From Lederbergia citrisecunda (GTDB lineage Bacteria; Bacillota; Bacilli; Bacillales; Bacillaceae_C): 64,000 bases of DNA. The position numbers were made by a program, and so were the translations under genes. The notes under the pieces were generated by a model. The model was not told the DNA's origin and did not search any database. It was given only the letters and a program-made list of their open reading frames with translations. Numbering within the stretch: position 1 is the stretch's first letter; the number at the start of each line of letters is the position of its first letter. Below are positions 35,682-44,995 of this stretch, piece after piece. The stretch lies in assembly GCF_018343695.1 (NCBI RefSeq), contig NZ_JAGYPJ010000001.1, forward strand, positions 186,001-250,000, read 5' to 3'.

Positions 35682-36668
35682 ATGATTCGGTTTGGAATTA
35701 TTGGAACGAATTGGATTACAGATCAGTTTATTCGTTCGGCTCAAAATATAGAAGATTTCCGACTTACTGCCGTTTATTCTCGCACTGAAGAAAAAGGACG
35801 GGAGTTTGCAGAGAAATATGGTGTGGATACTGTTTATACAAATATAGAGAAAATGGCTGAAAGTGATGATTTGGATGCTGTTTATATTGCAAGTCCAAAC
35901 TCATTTCATGCTGAGCAATCTATAACATTCCTTCGAAATGGGAAGCACGTCTTATGTGAAAAACCAATTGCATCTAATCCTACTGAGCTAAAAAAAATGA
36001 TACTAACAGCTAAAAATCATAATGTTTTATTAATGGAAGCATTAAAAACGACCTTACTACCAAATTTTAAATCAGTTCAGGCGAATTTACATAAAATTGG
36101 ACAGGTAAGAAGGTTTTTTGCAAATTTTTCAAAATACTCATCTCGATATGATGCTTATAGAGACGGTACAATATTAAATGCATTTAATCCTATGTTTTCG
36201 AATGGATCGTTAATGGATTTGGGTATTTATTGTGTTTACCCGCTTGTAGTCTTGTTTGGAGAACCGAAGAATGTTCATGCAAACGCAGTAATGCTAGAGT
36301 CAGGTGTAGATGGAAGTGGAAGTCTCATTTTACAATACGATGATTTTGAAGCAGTACTCACTCATTCTAAAATCGTCAATTCATTTGTTCCATCAGAAAT
36401 TCAAGGAGAGGACGGTAGCATTATTATTGATGAAATTTCGACACCTGAAAATGTTGAAATCCGATATCGAAATGGAAAATCGGAAAAAATTGGTCAAACA
36501 TATACTGTTCCTTCCATGTATTATGAAATAGAAGAGTTTATAAACTTAATAAAATCTGGCAAGATGGAATCAGAAGTCAATTCATTTGAAAATTCATTAA
36601 TTACTGCGCGCATTCTTGCTGAGGCAAGGAAGCAAATTGGACTTACTTATCCTGCAGATCTAGATTAA
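35682..36668 (+). CDS. Gfo/Idh/MocA-family oxidoreductase (5), stand-alone
   Basis: A 328-residue protein. N-terminus GIIGTNWITDQFIRSAQ (nucleotide loop without the third Gly), LCEKPIASNPTEL with the catalytic Lys, and GSLMDLGIYCVYPLVVLFG, in which the usual Asp-x-x-x-His is DLGIY, so the His is replaced by Tyr. This pattern matches the dihydrodiol-dehydrogenase-like YulF/YrbE subgroup. ATG with GGGAGGG upstream. It is separate from the carbohydrate locus and probably monocistronic. Confidence 0.83.
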   Translation: MIRFGIIGTNWITDQFIRSAQNIEDFRLTAVYSRTEEKGREFAEKYGVDTVYTNIEKMAESDDLDAVYIASPNSFHAEQSITFLRNGKHVLCEKPIASNPTELKKMILTAKNHNVLLMEALKTTLLPNFKSVQANLHKIGQVRRFFANFSKYSSRYDAYRDGTILNAFNPMFSNGSLMDLGIYCVYPLVVLFGEPKNVHANAVMLESGVDGSGSLILQYDDFEAVLTHSKIVNSFVPSEIQGEDGSIIIDEISTPENVEIRYRNGKSEKIGQTYTVPSMYYEIEEFINLIKSGKMESEVNSFENSLITARILAEARKQIGLTYPADLD

Positions 36669-36718
36669 GAGGAATGAAAATGATAATTTATTAAAGTCTA
36701 TTATTTTGTATAATAGAC

Positions 36719-36832
36719 AAGCGATTTCTAAAGCAAGAAGCCGTCGACTAGCAAACTTCTTGTCCTTTCACCAAGTCAAAGAAGCTGAAGTTTGTAGATG
36801 ATGAGCAAAGCGCTTGCGGTTTCTTTAAACAA
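36719..36832 (-). repeat. Dispersed structured repeat, family A, copy 4 (inverted, decayed)
   Basis: GTCGACTAGCAAACTTCTTG is the inverse of the 3' part of copies A1-A3, and GAAGTTTGTAGATG corresponds to the inverse of the 5' part. The middle of the element is shortened. The pairing arms CAAACTTC/GAAGTTTG are kept. Confidence 0.65.
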
Positions 36833-36852
36833 AAATCTTTTGGAAGACGGTG

Positions 36853-38976
36853 ATGAAAATGGCGTTTGAAGAGAATTTGATCCAAAAAACACACTACACC
36901 ACGTTTGTTTTGGATAATGAAAAACGACATCCTATTAGAGTGTTGGGGGACTTATTTTTTGCAGAGCAAAAAAAAGAGCTTTCCGATCTTTCTATGATCC
37001 GTTTTGCTCAAGGTGAAGCGTATTATCAATGTCAAGATTATGAAGCGGCCATATTCAAATGGGAAAATGTACATAATGAACTTGAGCCTTGGGCTAAAAA
37101 AAATATGGCAGACGCCTATTTTGAACTCGATTTATATGATACAGCAGCCAATATATATCAAACGATTAAGACGGATTCACTAACGTTAAATATGGAAATC
37201 ACCCTTCAGTTATTTGGAGTATATTTAGCTCAAGGGAAGTATTCAGATGCGCATCAATCGATTCTTAATGCCGTCAATCTTAATCCTGATTACCCAAATG
37301 TGACAAAAGTAGCTCGTGCCTTTTTTGAAAATCAAGAAGATTGGAATCATGCAATTGAATTAGCAACTAATGAAGCCATTCGAACAAAATCTAATAATTG
37401 GTTTCATACATTAAATTCATACATTAACGAAGGATACGTTAAGTTTCATGATCCATCCTTTTTTGCTCCACTATTAACGGTTTTAGTTCGAGATAATTAC
37501 TCTCAATTTGAACGTACAGTTGCGGGGCTATGGTCCAATTTTCAAAATCAGAATTCTTTTCTTTCATGGCTTCATTTGGTCAATCAAGTAATAATAGAAG
37601 CAGAATATGATTTCCTCGAAGAAAATTCTTCTATCTCAACTTTGTATAAGAATTCGTTCTTGGAATTGTTAGATGGTAAATATGATCTACAAGAACTAGA
37701 ACATATCGTACCTATGTTATTGATATCATGGCAAAAAGTTTCGAACTCAAAAAATGCATTATTTGTTTCTGCTGCAATATTAGCTTGGAATGATAATGTT
37801 TCTGAAACGGTAAGCAGCGAGATTGTTGAAAAAGCTGAGATAGATCTTTCTAAAGTCAATCACAATGAAGATATATTCCAAGAATGCGTTAATATCATTC
37901 AATCTATTAGCCACTGGGCTCACTCTAATCAATTGGAAGTGGAGCAAAGCATTGAGTGGCTTATACATGATGAAAGTATGGATCAGCATGAGCGAACCAC
38001 AACTCTTTTATCTGCCATCAGAAAAACCATTTCAAGTTTGCTTGATCAGAGGGAACAAACAACCCTAATGCTATCCGAATCAATTCACACTGACAGTGAT
38101 ATTTTAGCTAGAATGCAAGGATCGGTCCATCAATTGCAGGATTTGGAAGAGGAAAAAGTACATGTTATTGAAGACGCATATCATAATATTAAAGAAGAAA
38201 TTAAGGCCGATTTACTAAAAACGATACCAAAGCTGATAAGAGAATCGTCGGAAATCATAACAGAAGACAGTGATTTTAAAAATATTCATTTCGATTTAAA
38301 TAATGAAATGAATGAAAGAATTCATCAATATTTAAATAATACGATTATCCCGATCTTTATAAGATCACTCGAAGATTGGATCTCCTTTTCACAAATTGAG
38401 CTGTCAAAATGTCAAGATCATATAACAGAATGGGCTCTAGGGTTTAATTCAATACTCGGAGAAGAAAAGCTGTCACTTCAATGTGATTTTCAAATCATCG
38501 AGGATTGGAAGAGAGATATTGACAGGATGACGAGTACATTTCATATTGAAAAAGAGAATATTTTACTTAGAAGAACACCTTCTCAAGTACTGCTAAAAGG
38601 TGCTGGAAAATTATTAGGGGTAATTCCGAAAAATAATTCGATTTTGGCAAATACTTATAAAAGCTATATTCAAAACGATACGTATCAAGAAACAGCCGAT
38701 TCAATTATTTCGAATTTTTTCCGACAATTTGAATTACTTGAAAAAGCAATTGGTAGAGATATTCATATATTCTTTCGCCATCCGTTAAGTATTTTGCAGC
38801 AAACAGTTGAAGAAATGGATGGAAAAGTAGAAATCAATAAGGCAGAATTAGCAAAAATAAAATCAAATCCTGAGCTTTTCCGCAATCGATTGACACTATA
38901 CGAAGTAAGACTGCGACTATACGAGTGGATAAATTATAGTAAGCCTATCGATAGGGAATCAGCTGATAAATTCTAA
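36853..38976 (+). CDS. Large TPR-containing protein of unknown function
   Basis: A roughly 707-residue soluble protein. Residues about 40-190 show TPR-like helical pairs ([62 protein letters not shown]). The C-terminal half is helical and acidic, with coiled-coil character ([29 protein letters not shown]). It has the look of Bacillus proteins linked to dynamin-like GTPases, but contains no P-loop. Start chosen as ATG 36853 behind TGGAAG; ATG 36859 is also possible. mgsA follows after 17 bp, so they may be co-transcribed. Confidence 0.68.
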   Translation: MKMAFEENLIQKTHYTTFVLDNEKRHPIRVLGDLFFAEQKKELSDLSMIRFAQGEAYYQCQDYEAAIFKWENVHNELEPWAKKNMADAYFELDLYDTAANIYQTIKTDSLTLNMEITLQLFGVYLAQGKYSDAHQSILNAVNLNPDYPNVTKVARAFFENQEDWNHAIELATNEAIRTKSNNWFHTLNSYINEGYVKFHDPSFFAPLLTVLVRDNYSQFERTVAGLWSNFQNQNSFLSWLHLVNQVIIEAEYDFLEENSSISTLYKNSFLELLDGKYDLQELEHIVPMLLISWQKVSNSKNALFVSAAILAWNDNVSETVSSEIVEKAEIDLSKVNHNEDIFQECVNIIQSISHWAHSNQLEVEQSIEWLIHDESMDQHERTTTLLSAIRKTISSLLDQREQTTLMLSESIHTDSDILARMQGSVHQLQDLEEEKVHVIEDAYHNIKEEIKADLLKTIPKLIRESSEIITEDSDFKNIHFDLNNEMNERIHQYLNNTIIPIFIRSLEDWISFSQIELSKCQDHITEWALGFNSILGEEKLSLQCDFQIIEDWKRDIDRMTSTFHIEKENILLRRTPSQVLLKGAGKLLGVIPKNNSILANTYKSYIQNDTYQETADSIISNFFRQFELLEKAIGRDIHIFFRHPLSILQQTVEEMDGKVEINKAELAKIKSNPELFRNRLTLYEVRLRLYEWINYSKPIDRESADKF

Positions 38977-38993
38977 TGTTGGGGGAAAATAGG

Positions 38994-39377
38994 ATGAAAA
39001 TAGCATTGATCGCACACGACAAAAAGAAGGATGACATGATACAATTTGCCACTGCTTATAAGTTAATTTTAAAAGACCATGAATTGTTTGCTACTGGTAC
39101 AACTGGGTTAAGAATTATGGAAGCTACAGGTTTGGATGTTCACCGTTTTCAATCTGGTCCGCTTGGAGGAGATCAGCAAATTGGTGCTTACATCGCGCAA
39201 AATAATATGGATATGATCATCTTTTTCCGCGATCCATTAACAGCCCAGCCTCACGAGCCAGACGTTTCAGCACTTATGCGTCTATGCGATGTGTATGGCG
39301 TTCCGCTTGCGACGAATATGGGAACGGCTGAAATTTTAATTAGAGGCTTGGAGGAAGGTTTTCTCGACTGGCGTTAA
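38994..39377 (+). CDS. mgsA: Methylglyoxal synthase
   Basis: A 127-residue protein that converts dihydroxyacetone phosphate to methylglyoxal and phosphate. The phosphate-binding [22 protein letters not shown] and the catalytic Asp in [15 protein letters not shown] are all present. GGGGGAA lies before ATG 38994; an ATG at 38976 overlaps the previous stop and adds residues not seen in the family. Followed by a strong terminator. Confidence 0.96.
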   Translation: MKIALIAHDKKKDDMIQFATAYKLILKDHELFATGTTGLRIMEATGLDVHRFQSGPLGGDQQIGAYIAQNNMDMIIFFRDPLTAQPHEPDVSALMRLCDVYGVPLATNMGTAEILIRGLEEGFLDWR

Positions 39378-39462
39378 CCATATAATTGAAAAGAACTTTT
39401 AAAGACAAATGATTGTACTTTTTTATAGTAAGAGTTGATGATTGTCTTTAATAACACACATG

Positions 39463-39509
39463 AATAAACAAAAAGTACATCATTTTTAGTGATGTACTTT
39501 TTGTTTATT
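39463..39509. terminator. Long perfect terminator after mgsA
   Basis: AATAAACAAAAAGTACATCA (39463-39482) pairs without mismatch with its complement (39490-39509) around TTTTTAG. T-runs on both strands. The rest of the 300-bp gap before the GrpB gene shows only A/T-rich sequence. Confidence 0.92.
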
Positions 39510-39681
39510 AGATCTCCCAACGACCTTAATTTCAACTAACACAAACGAAAATAGTTGTACTATACTACATAGAAAAAGTGGTGTAAAAACAGGAATATGC
39601 ATTTTTGATGGCTTCTATTTGTAGGTATTTTCTTGAGTATACATTAAAATAATTGAAAAAAAGATGATTGAGGTGATAAAA

Positions 39682-40188
39682 ATGTTGGGCTTACCAAAAG
39701 GAGAAGTTTTTCTTATCCCCTGGACAGATGAGTGGGAAAGAGAATTTTTACTTGAAAAGGAGAGAATACAAAATAAAATAGGTAAGTACCTGGTGAATAT
39801 ACACCACATAGGAAGTACATCAGTAAAACAATTAAGTGCAAAACCGATAATCGATATTGCAATTGAAATAAGAGAATTCAATGAGGGTTTGTACTGTGTC
39901 TCTTCTTTAGAAGACTTAGGATATTCATACAAAGGGATAAATGTTTTACCTGGCAGACATTATTTTAGTAAGGGTGAACCAAGAACTCACCAAATCCATA
40001 TGTTTCAAAGTGGAAGCAAATATTTACACGACCAGTTGAAATTCAGAGATTATTTACGAAGAAATGATGATGCAAGAATTAAATATGAACAACTAAAACA
40101 GAAACTATCAACTTTAAACAAAAACAATAAACTCAAATATGCAGACGAAAAAACTGATTTTGTTAACTCAATATTAGAAAAAATCTAG
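39682..40188 (+). CDS. GrpB family protein (UPF0157 nucleotidyltransferase-like)
   Basis: A 168-residue protein with the GrpB signature HHIGSTSVKQLSAKPIIDIAIEI, a minimal nucleotidyltransferase-like active site (GS..D.D), and RTHQIHMFQSGS followed by LKFRDYLRRNDDAR. GAGGTGAT precedes ATG 39682. The biochemical role of the family is not settled. The 200 bp downstream hold no clear gene. Confidence 0.87.
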   Translation: MLGLPKGEVFLIPWTDEWEREFLLEKERIQNKIGKYLVNIHHIGSTSVKQLSAKPIIDIAIEIREFNEGLYCVSSLEDLGYSYKGINVLPGRHYFSKGEPRTHQIHMFQSGSKYLHDQLKFRDYLRRNDDARIKYEQLKQKLSTLNKNNKLKYADEKTDFVNSILEKI

Positions 40189-40363
40189 TATGTGCTTACA
40201 ATTTTCGGGAAGGGAGTTGAAAAAGGACCTCACTGAAACCTTTCGAGTGGCACCCTATTAATATACAAAAATTCGGCTTGTGAGAGAGAACAAGTTACCT
40301 TGAGTTGGAGTTCATATCAAATCAAATAGAAGTGTCAGTTTGTAAAGAGAGTGATTTTGAAGC

Positions 40364-40389
40364 AAAAAAACCACTTAAAGTGGTTTTTT
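40364..40389. terminator. Bidirectional terminator
   Basis: AAAAAACCACTT-AA-AGTGGTTTTTT. It overlaps the stop codon of the small minus-strand gene 40388 by two bases and serves transcription from both sides. Confidence 0.85.
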
Positions 40390-40537
40390 AATCGCGCATT
40401 GCTCCTGCCTCTCGTGAGGTCATTGCGCCTTTTCCTTCGCTTACATCTTTTTGAATTTCTTGTTTTACTTTTTGTGCATTAGTTCCGGAAAATGTTGGTT
40501 TCATCATAGAGCCTTTATTTTGTTGATCCTGTTGCAT
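40388..40537 (-). CDS. Small spore-protein-like peptide (gamma-type SASP-like)
   Basis: A 49-residue, Gln/Lys-rich peptide starting MQQDQQNKGSMMKPTFSG. The segment SGTNAQKVKQEIQKD resembles the TNAQxVRxQNQ repeats of gamma-type small acid-soluble spore proteins, which serve as amino-acid stores in spores. The C-terminus is AMTSREAGAMRD. A strong AGGAGG lies 8 nt before ATG 40537. The family match was made by eye; an unrelated small protein is possible. Confidence 0.6.
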   Translation of the reverse strand: MQQDQQNKGSMMKPTFSGTNAQKVKQEIQKDVSEGKGAMTSREAGAMRD

Positions 40538-40832
40538 ACAAGGTCCTCCTCATTTTAGTATTTAATAATCTTATTTATTATTTACACAAAAACTCGGTAT
40601 ATTCCGAGGATTTGAAGCGAATTTCACTTAACGTAAGGAAGCTTTCATTACATAACAGGGTAACTACTGGAGCCTTTTTATTTCTTCAACGAACACATCA
40701 GCTAATGGAAGAAGATAATTAACTCCAGTATACATTTTTTTATTTTATACCATATATTTCCATCTTTGAGTAAATATGATAAAATCGAATAGATATATAA
40801 AGAGTAGGACCTTGGAGAAGGGAGATATACAA

Positions 40833-41165
40833 GTGAAACAAATTAGAAAAAAGATTTTACTGGGGCTAGGTATACTTGTGGCTGCATTTACACTTTTTTG
40901 GGTCTACGATTATTTGGATAATCAGAGGATAGAAAAACAGTCAGATGCCTTTATGAAAGAAAGCAGAAAGTTGATAGAGAAATATGATATTATATCGGTC
41001 CGTGTCCAGGCTTATGAGCCACAGATAAAAATCTATGTGTCTGAAAAGGAAACAAAACGTAATGAAATCAACGATACAGTGATTCAAATTGCTGAAAAGC
41101 TAGGAATGAATGATTTTGAAGTCGTGGTTAAAGCTGTAAATGAGGAACACCTAGTTTTAGATTAA
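40833..41165 (+). CDS. Membrane-anchored hypothetical protein
   Basis: A 110-residue protein: a short basic N-terminus, one TM helix (ILLGLGILVAAFTLFWVYDYL), then an extracytoplasmic alpha/beta domain of about 80 residues (YDIISVRVQAYEPQIKIYVSEKE). GTG 40833 has GGGAGA upstream; an ATG at 40776 adds a stretch with no support. I do not recognise a family. Its 5' region (40538-40832) shows no other gene. Confidence 0.72.
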   Translation: MKQIRKKILLGLGILVAAFTLFWVYDYLDNQRIEKQSDAFMKESRKLIEKYDIISVRVQAYEPQIKIYVSEKETKRNEINDTVIQIAEKLGMNDFEVVVKAVNEEHLVLD

Positions 41166-41324
41166 AAGACTTGGTTATTTTTCTTTAACAAACAAGTGTA
41201 AAAGTTTAAAGATTAGGATTGTCCGGCGATCTTTTTATATTTTGAACGGAGCAATTTAGTTAAAGAAGTACATATAAAATGAAGAAGAAACAATATTGTT
41301 GCTAAACAAAACATAAGGTTCAAA

Positions 41325-41366
41325 ATAAAAACAGAGTAATCTACATAATGTAGAATTAACTCTGTT
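41325..41366 (-). terminator. Terminator of the sigma/anti-sigma operon
   Basis: On the minus strand AACAGAGT...TCTACAT pairs with ATGTAGA...ACTCTGTT, then TTTATTTTG. It lies 85 bp beyond the anti-sigma stop codon. The remaining gap to gene 40833 has no gene. Confidence 0.72.
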
Positions 41367-41450
41367 ATATGTCGCATATTAATAATTGGAACTTGGGGTG
41401 GTTTATTCCCAAACTAATTTATTCTTATGTTTAAAATTTGAAAAGGGCTG

Positions 41451-42299
41451 TTAGTCTAATATGCTTTCCACTGGTTTTGTAATGCGTTTTTGAAATAGGC
41501 AAGCCCCTAATATGAACACAGTAATGATGGCAAACACAATTGGTAACTGAAAGATTGTCCAATTAGTGGGTGCATAATGTTTAATTTGATGTGCATTTTC
41601 AACCGTTTTAAGATATGACTTCTTATATTCATATTGCACGACCCATTGATTATTAGCCATTGCTATAGTTCCTATATCATAAATATCTGGAACGATTGAC
41701 TCTGAAATCTTTCCATTTTCTCCAATGACAAGTACTGCTTGTGAATAATCGATAGGAAAAGTAGTGGTTGGACCATTTTGTAAACGTGTCACATCATCTA
41801 TATTTTTAGTAGAAAACACAGCTAAATGCTGCAATTGCTCACTATACTCACGGTAAACAGCTTGGAGTGCTGTTTCATCTACAATTTCTTTGCTCGATAA
41901 TATTGCAAATGCCTTGTCCATAATATCCTGCTTTTGTTGTTCAACTACTTGTGCCTCTTCTCGTATATCGTTAAGATTGGACAATACGTTCAAAGCGTGT
42001 ATAAAAAATCCTATCGTTATAATGAGTGCAACCCAAAAGGAAATACTAAAAAATCTCGTGAAATTTTTTTGAGCATTAAAAAAATGTGCTATTTTTTGAA
42101 ATGGTTTTTTTTGTTCGAGTCTAGCTGAAATTTCTGGTTGCTCTTGAGTATCGAATTCTACACGCATTTGATGCAGAAGTTGAGAACATTCCTCGCAAGT
42201 GTCGATGTGTTGCTCTACAAATCTCGCGCTTTCCTCGCTGCATAGCTCATCTATATAAGACGGTAATAAGTCACGCACAATATAACATTCATTCTTCAT
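41451..42299 (-). CDS. Anti-sigma factor with zinc-finger (ZAS-like) domain
   Basis: A 282-residue protein. The N-terminal zinc-binding motif is HIDTCEECSQLL (HxxxCxxC), within a domain beginning CYIVRDLLPSYIDELCSEES. One TM helix near 85-105 (FSISFWVALIITIGFFIHAL), an extracytoplasmic sensor part of about 140 residues, and a second TM near 250-270. It should hold the partner sigma factor at the membrane. It overlaps the sigma gene by 11 bp. Confidence 0.9.
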   Translation of the reverse strand: MKNECYIVRDLLPSYIDELCSEESARFVEQHIDTCEECSQLLHQMRVEFDTQEQPEISARLEQKKPFQKIAHFFNAQKNFTRFFSISFWVALIITIGFFIHALNVLSNLNDIREEAQVVEQQKQDIMDKAFAILSSKEIVDETALQAVYREYSEQLQHLAVFSTKNIDDVTRLQNGPTTTFPIDYSQAVLVIGENGKISESIVPDIYDIGTIAMANNQWVVQYEYKKSYLKTVENAHQIKHYAPTNWTIFQLPIVFAIITVFILGACLFQKRITKPVESILD

Positions 42300-42771
42300 T
42301 CATATTTCCCCGCTCTCTTAATTTCAATTTGGCTCGATAAAAGGTAACCCTTGCCCAATTTTCATTTTTTAGGTGTATTTCTCCAATTTCTTTAAATGTT
42401 AAGCCACCAAGTATACGAAGTAATAGTATTTCTTTATACGGATCCTCTAACAGATGAATCATCCGATAAAGTCCAATTTTATTTTCACTTTCGATGAGAT
42501 TGGTTTCTACTGATGGTAAATGGTTCAGTAAATGATGTGGTTGTGGTTGTTTAACTTGTTTATCCACGTACTTATAATATGTATGCTTTGCAATTTGACA
42601 AAGCCAAACTGACATTTTGCATTCGCCATTATATGTATCAATTGAACGAACAGCCTGATAGAAAGTCTCTTGTGTTAGTTCCTCTGCAATGTCTAAATTA
42701 CGACAAAGTACCATTAAATATTTAAAGACTTGTTCGGCATGTTGTTCATAGACTTCCGTTAGCTCGTCCAA
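42289..42771 (-). CDS. ECF-type RNA polymerase sigma factor
   Basis: A 160-residue protein. Region 2 is VYEQHAEQVFKYLMVLCRNLDIAEELTQETF; region 4 is LLEDPYKEILLLRILGGLTFKEIGEIHLKNENWARVTFYRAKLKLRE. TTG start with AGGAGG 8 nt upstream. Co-transcribed with the anti-sigma gene. The 320-bp gap before the FtsH-like gene holds only A/T-rich promoter-type sequence for both directions. Confidence 0.92.
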   Translation of the reverse strand: MDELTEVYEQHAEQVFKYLMVLCRNLDIAEELTQETFYQAVRSIDTYNGECKMSVWLCQIAKHTYYKYVDKQVKQPQPHHLLNHLPSVETNLIESENKIGLYRMIHLLEDPYKEILLLRILGGLTFKEIGEIHLKNENWARVTFYRAKLKLRERGNMNEE

Positions 42772-43095
42772 TGTTTTACCTCCTTTCCACCTATATATCT
42801 AAAAAAAACTAGTTTCGTTACAAAATTTTTTATATTTTTATCGCTCGCTACATTTTATCAACTTTTTTATTTGAATTTCCTAGTTTTTAATCTTTTTCTC
42901 CTTTTTGATGTGTAAATCTACGTTCTTTAAAATGTCATAAAATGTTTAATGACCATTATATTAAAATAATGTTATACTTATTGCTAGATTCTTATTTTAT
43001 ATGTCTAGCACAAATGGTGATTGACTAGCCAATAAGCCTTGTAGTTTTTGATTTTTAAGCAATGTGCTAGCGCTTTTCTAAAAGGAGATGGAACA

Positions 43096-44829
43096 GTGAA
43101 ATCAAATTCAAGAATCGCATCGAAGATTGTTCCTTTAGCCATAGGTATTGCTGTTGTAGTAGCATTCACTGTGTGGGCGGTTCTGGCAATGAATAAGGGA
43201 ACTGTTATTCCATTTTCAGCTATTGAAAAAACAATTCAAGCACAAAATGGTGAGCTCGTTACCCTTACAGAAATGTCAGATGGCACACTTTATATAGAAA
43301 CTCCGCAAGGAAAATATGTTTCACATTTTCGTCCAAATAGCCCGTTAGTTGAACAACTTGTTAATAAATATAATATTAACTATAAGTATTCCGACGGAAG
43401 CCAGATGGGCAATTGGATCATTGGCGGAATCGTGATTTTATTGATCGCGGCTGCTATAATCGTCCAGAAAAAAAGTGGAGTCGGCATTACGAAAATGAAA
43501 CACAGTACATCGAAGCCATTGCCGCTTCCATCCATTACCTTAAATAAAATTGGTGGATTACCAGAAGAAATGAAGGAAGAAATCCATCAAACACTGGAGA
43601 TCATTAAGAATCCAGAAAGATCAGCAAATATAGGGATAAAAGCACCGAAAGGAATTTTATTATACGGACCACCTGGAACAGGAAAAACTTTACTTGCCCA
43701 AGCAATTGCAAATGAAATTGGAGCTAGTTTCTTTTCTGCAAGTGGTTCTGCATTCACTGAACTTTTTGTTGGGGTAGGTGCTTCACGAATTCGTGGATTA
43801 TTCGAGAATGCAAGGAAACAAACTCCAGCTGTTATTTTCATCGATGAGGTGGATGCACTTGCAGGAAAAAGAAAGCAGCATGGTGGAGAAGAAGCAGAAA
43901 AAACATTGACTGAGTTACTTGTCCAGCTTGATGGCGGACATGCTAATGATGGAATTCTTTTTATTTCGGCAACGAATAGAAAAGATATGTTGGATGATGC
44001 TTTCCTTCGTCCAGGAAGAATCGACTTTACCTTCCAAGTTCCATTACCAGATACACAAGGAAGGAAAGAAATCATTAATATCCACACAAAAGGGAAGAGG
44101 TTATCTCAAGAAGTATACGCTTCTCTAAATACTCTTGCTGAAAGTACAACAGGTTTTTCTGGAGCACAAATAAGTAACTTGTTTGAATCAGCAAGTAGAA
44201 AAGCTGTTCGTGAAGGACGCGATGTTGTTGATATGGAAGACTTGGATTATGCTATTGACCGAACCATTCTCGGCAATACTTCTCGAGCTTTGAATGATCC
44301 TCAAACGAAACGCCGCGTAGCGATACATGAAGCTGGACATGCCCTAATTCAAGCTTTGACAAAACCCGGATCTGTCCGCAAGGCTACTATTATACCTCGT
44401 GGACAAGCATTAGGATATGTTGCACCAGTTCAAAAAGAACTTCATTTAACGACGACAAGTGAAATGTTGGATCAAGTTAGCATGATTCTTGCTGGCGGAG
44501 TCGCGGAACGTATTTATCTTGGAGAACATAGTATCGGCGTAAGCGGTGATGTTCAGCAAGCTAAGCAAATTTTAGAGGATATGGTCGAAACGGGTATGCT
44601 CCAAGATGGGTTTATGTTAACCTTCCATAAACAAGATAAGGATGAAAAAATGCAGGATTTGTTCCAAAAAGCGTTGGAAAAAACGGAAATCATGATTAAG
44701 GCAAATCAAACTGAATTTGACAATTTAGTTAAAAGGCTGCTTAAGAAAGAGACATTAGATGGATTCGAAGTGCAAGAAATTGTGACCGGGAAAAGCTTGT
44801 CTCGACAAGATGAACTAGTATTCAACTAA
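43096..44829 (+). CDS. FtsH-like ATP-dependent zinc metalloprotease (paralogue)
   Basis: A roughly 577-residue membrane protease. Two TM helices (near residues 12-30 and 113-132) flank a short outer domain. The AAA module has Walker A YGPPGTGKT, Walker B FIDEVDAL and the second-region-of-homology RPGR; the zinc protease motif is HEAGH near residue 412. It lacks the usual extended acidic C-terminal tail and differs from housekeeping FtsH in its outer domain, so it is probably a second copy. AAAGGAGATGG precedes GTG 43096; the upstream in-frame start at 43048 has no ribosome site. Confidence 0.88.
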   Translation: MKSNSRIASKIVPLAIGIAVVVAFTVWAVLAMNKGTVIPFSAIEKTIQAQNGELVTLTEMSDGTLYIETPQGKYVSHFRPNSPLVEQLVNKYNINYKYSDGSQMGNWIIGGIVILLIAAAIIVQKKSGVGITKMKHSTSKPLPLPSITLNKIGGLPEEMKEEIHQTLEIIKNPERSANIGIKAPKGILLYGPPGTGKTLLAQAIANEIGASFFSASGSAFTELFVGVGASRIRGLFENARKQTPAVIFIDEVDALAGKRKQHGGEEAEKTLTELLVQLDGGHANDGILFISATNRKDMLDDAFLRPGRIDFTFQVPLPDTQGRKEIINIHTKGKRLSQEVYASLNTLAESTTGFSGAQISNLFESASRKAVREGRDVVDMEDLDYAIDRTILGNTSRALNDPQTKRRVAIHEAGHALIQALTKPGSVRKATIIPRGQALGYVAPVQKELHLTTTSEMLDQVSMILAGGVAERIYLGEHSIGVSGDVQQAKQILEDMVETGMLQDGFMLTFHKQDKDEKMQDLFQKALEKTEIMIKANQTEFDNLVKRLLKKETLDGFEVQEIVTGKSLSRQDELVFN

Positions 44830-44837
44830 TATATTAT

Positions 44838-44873
44838 TCCCTTCATCAAAAAATTTGGAGAAGGGATTTTTTT
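44838..44873 (+). terminator. Terminator after the FtsH-like gene
   Basis: TCCCTTC (44838-44844) pairs with GAAGGGA (44860-44866), followed by TTTTTTT. Confidence 0.85.
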
Positions 44874-44930
44874 ATGCCCAAAATAAAGTGAAAATAGGTT
44901 ACAATTAATCTGTAATATTTGTAACCTTTC

Positions 44931-44957
44931 TGTAACGATTTTTAGTGAAGTGTCGTC
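44931..44957 (+). promoter_or_regulatory. ECF-type promoter of the polysaccharide deacetylase gene
   Basis: TGTAAC (44931-44936), a 17-bp spacer and CGTC (44954-44957). This matches Bacillus sigma-X/V/M-type envelope-stress promoters, a fitting control for a cell-wall enzyme. Confidence 0.55.
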
Positions 44958-44995
44958 TATTATAATAGTAGAATCATGTCGAGGGGTTGAAGGGA

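Noticed and set aside
35682-36668. Fifth Gfo/Idh/MocA gene as part of the carbohydrate locus
   Set aside because: It is 14 kb away, lacks the shared promoter box and has a different active-site pattern (His replaced by Tyr).
40189-40363. Possible gene remnant after grpB
   Set aside because: Short frames only, no recognisable motif or ribosome site; nothing can be supported.
43587-44087. 166-codon minus-strand ORF
   Set aside because: Shadow of the AAA domain of the FtsH-like protease; no start signal.
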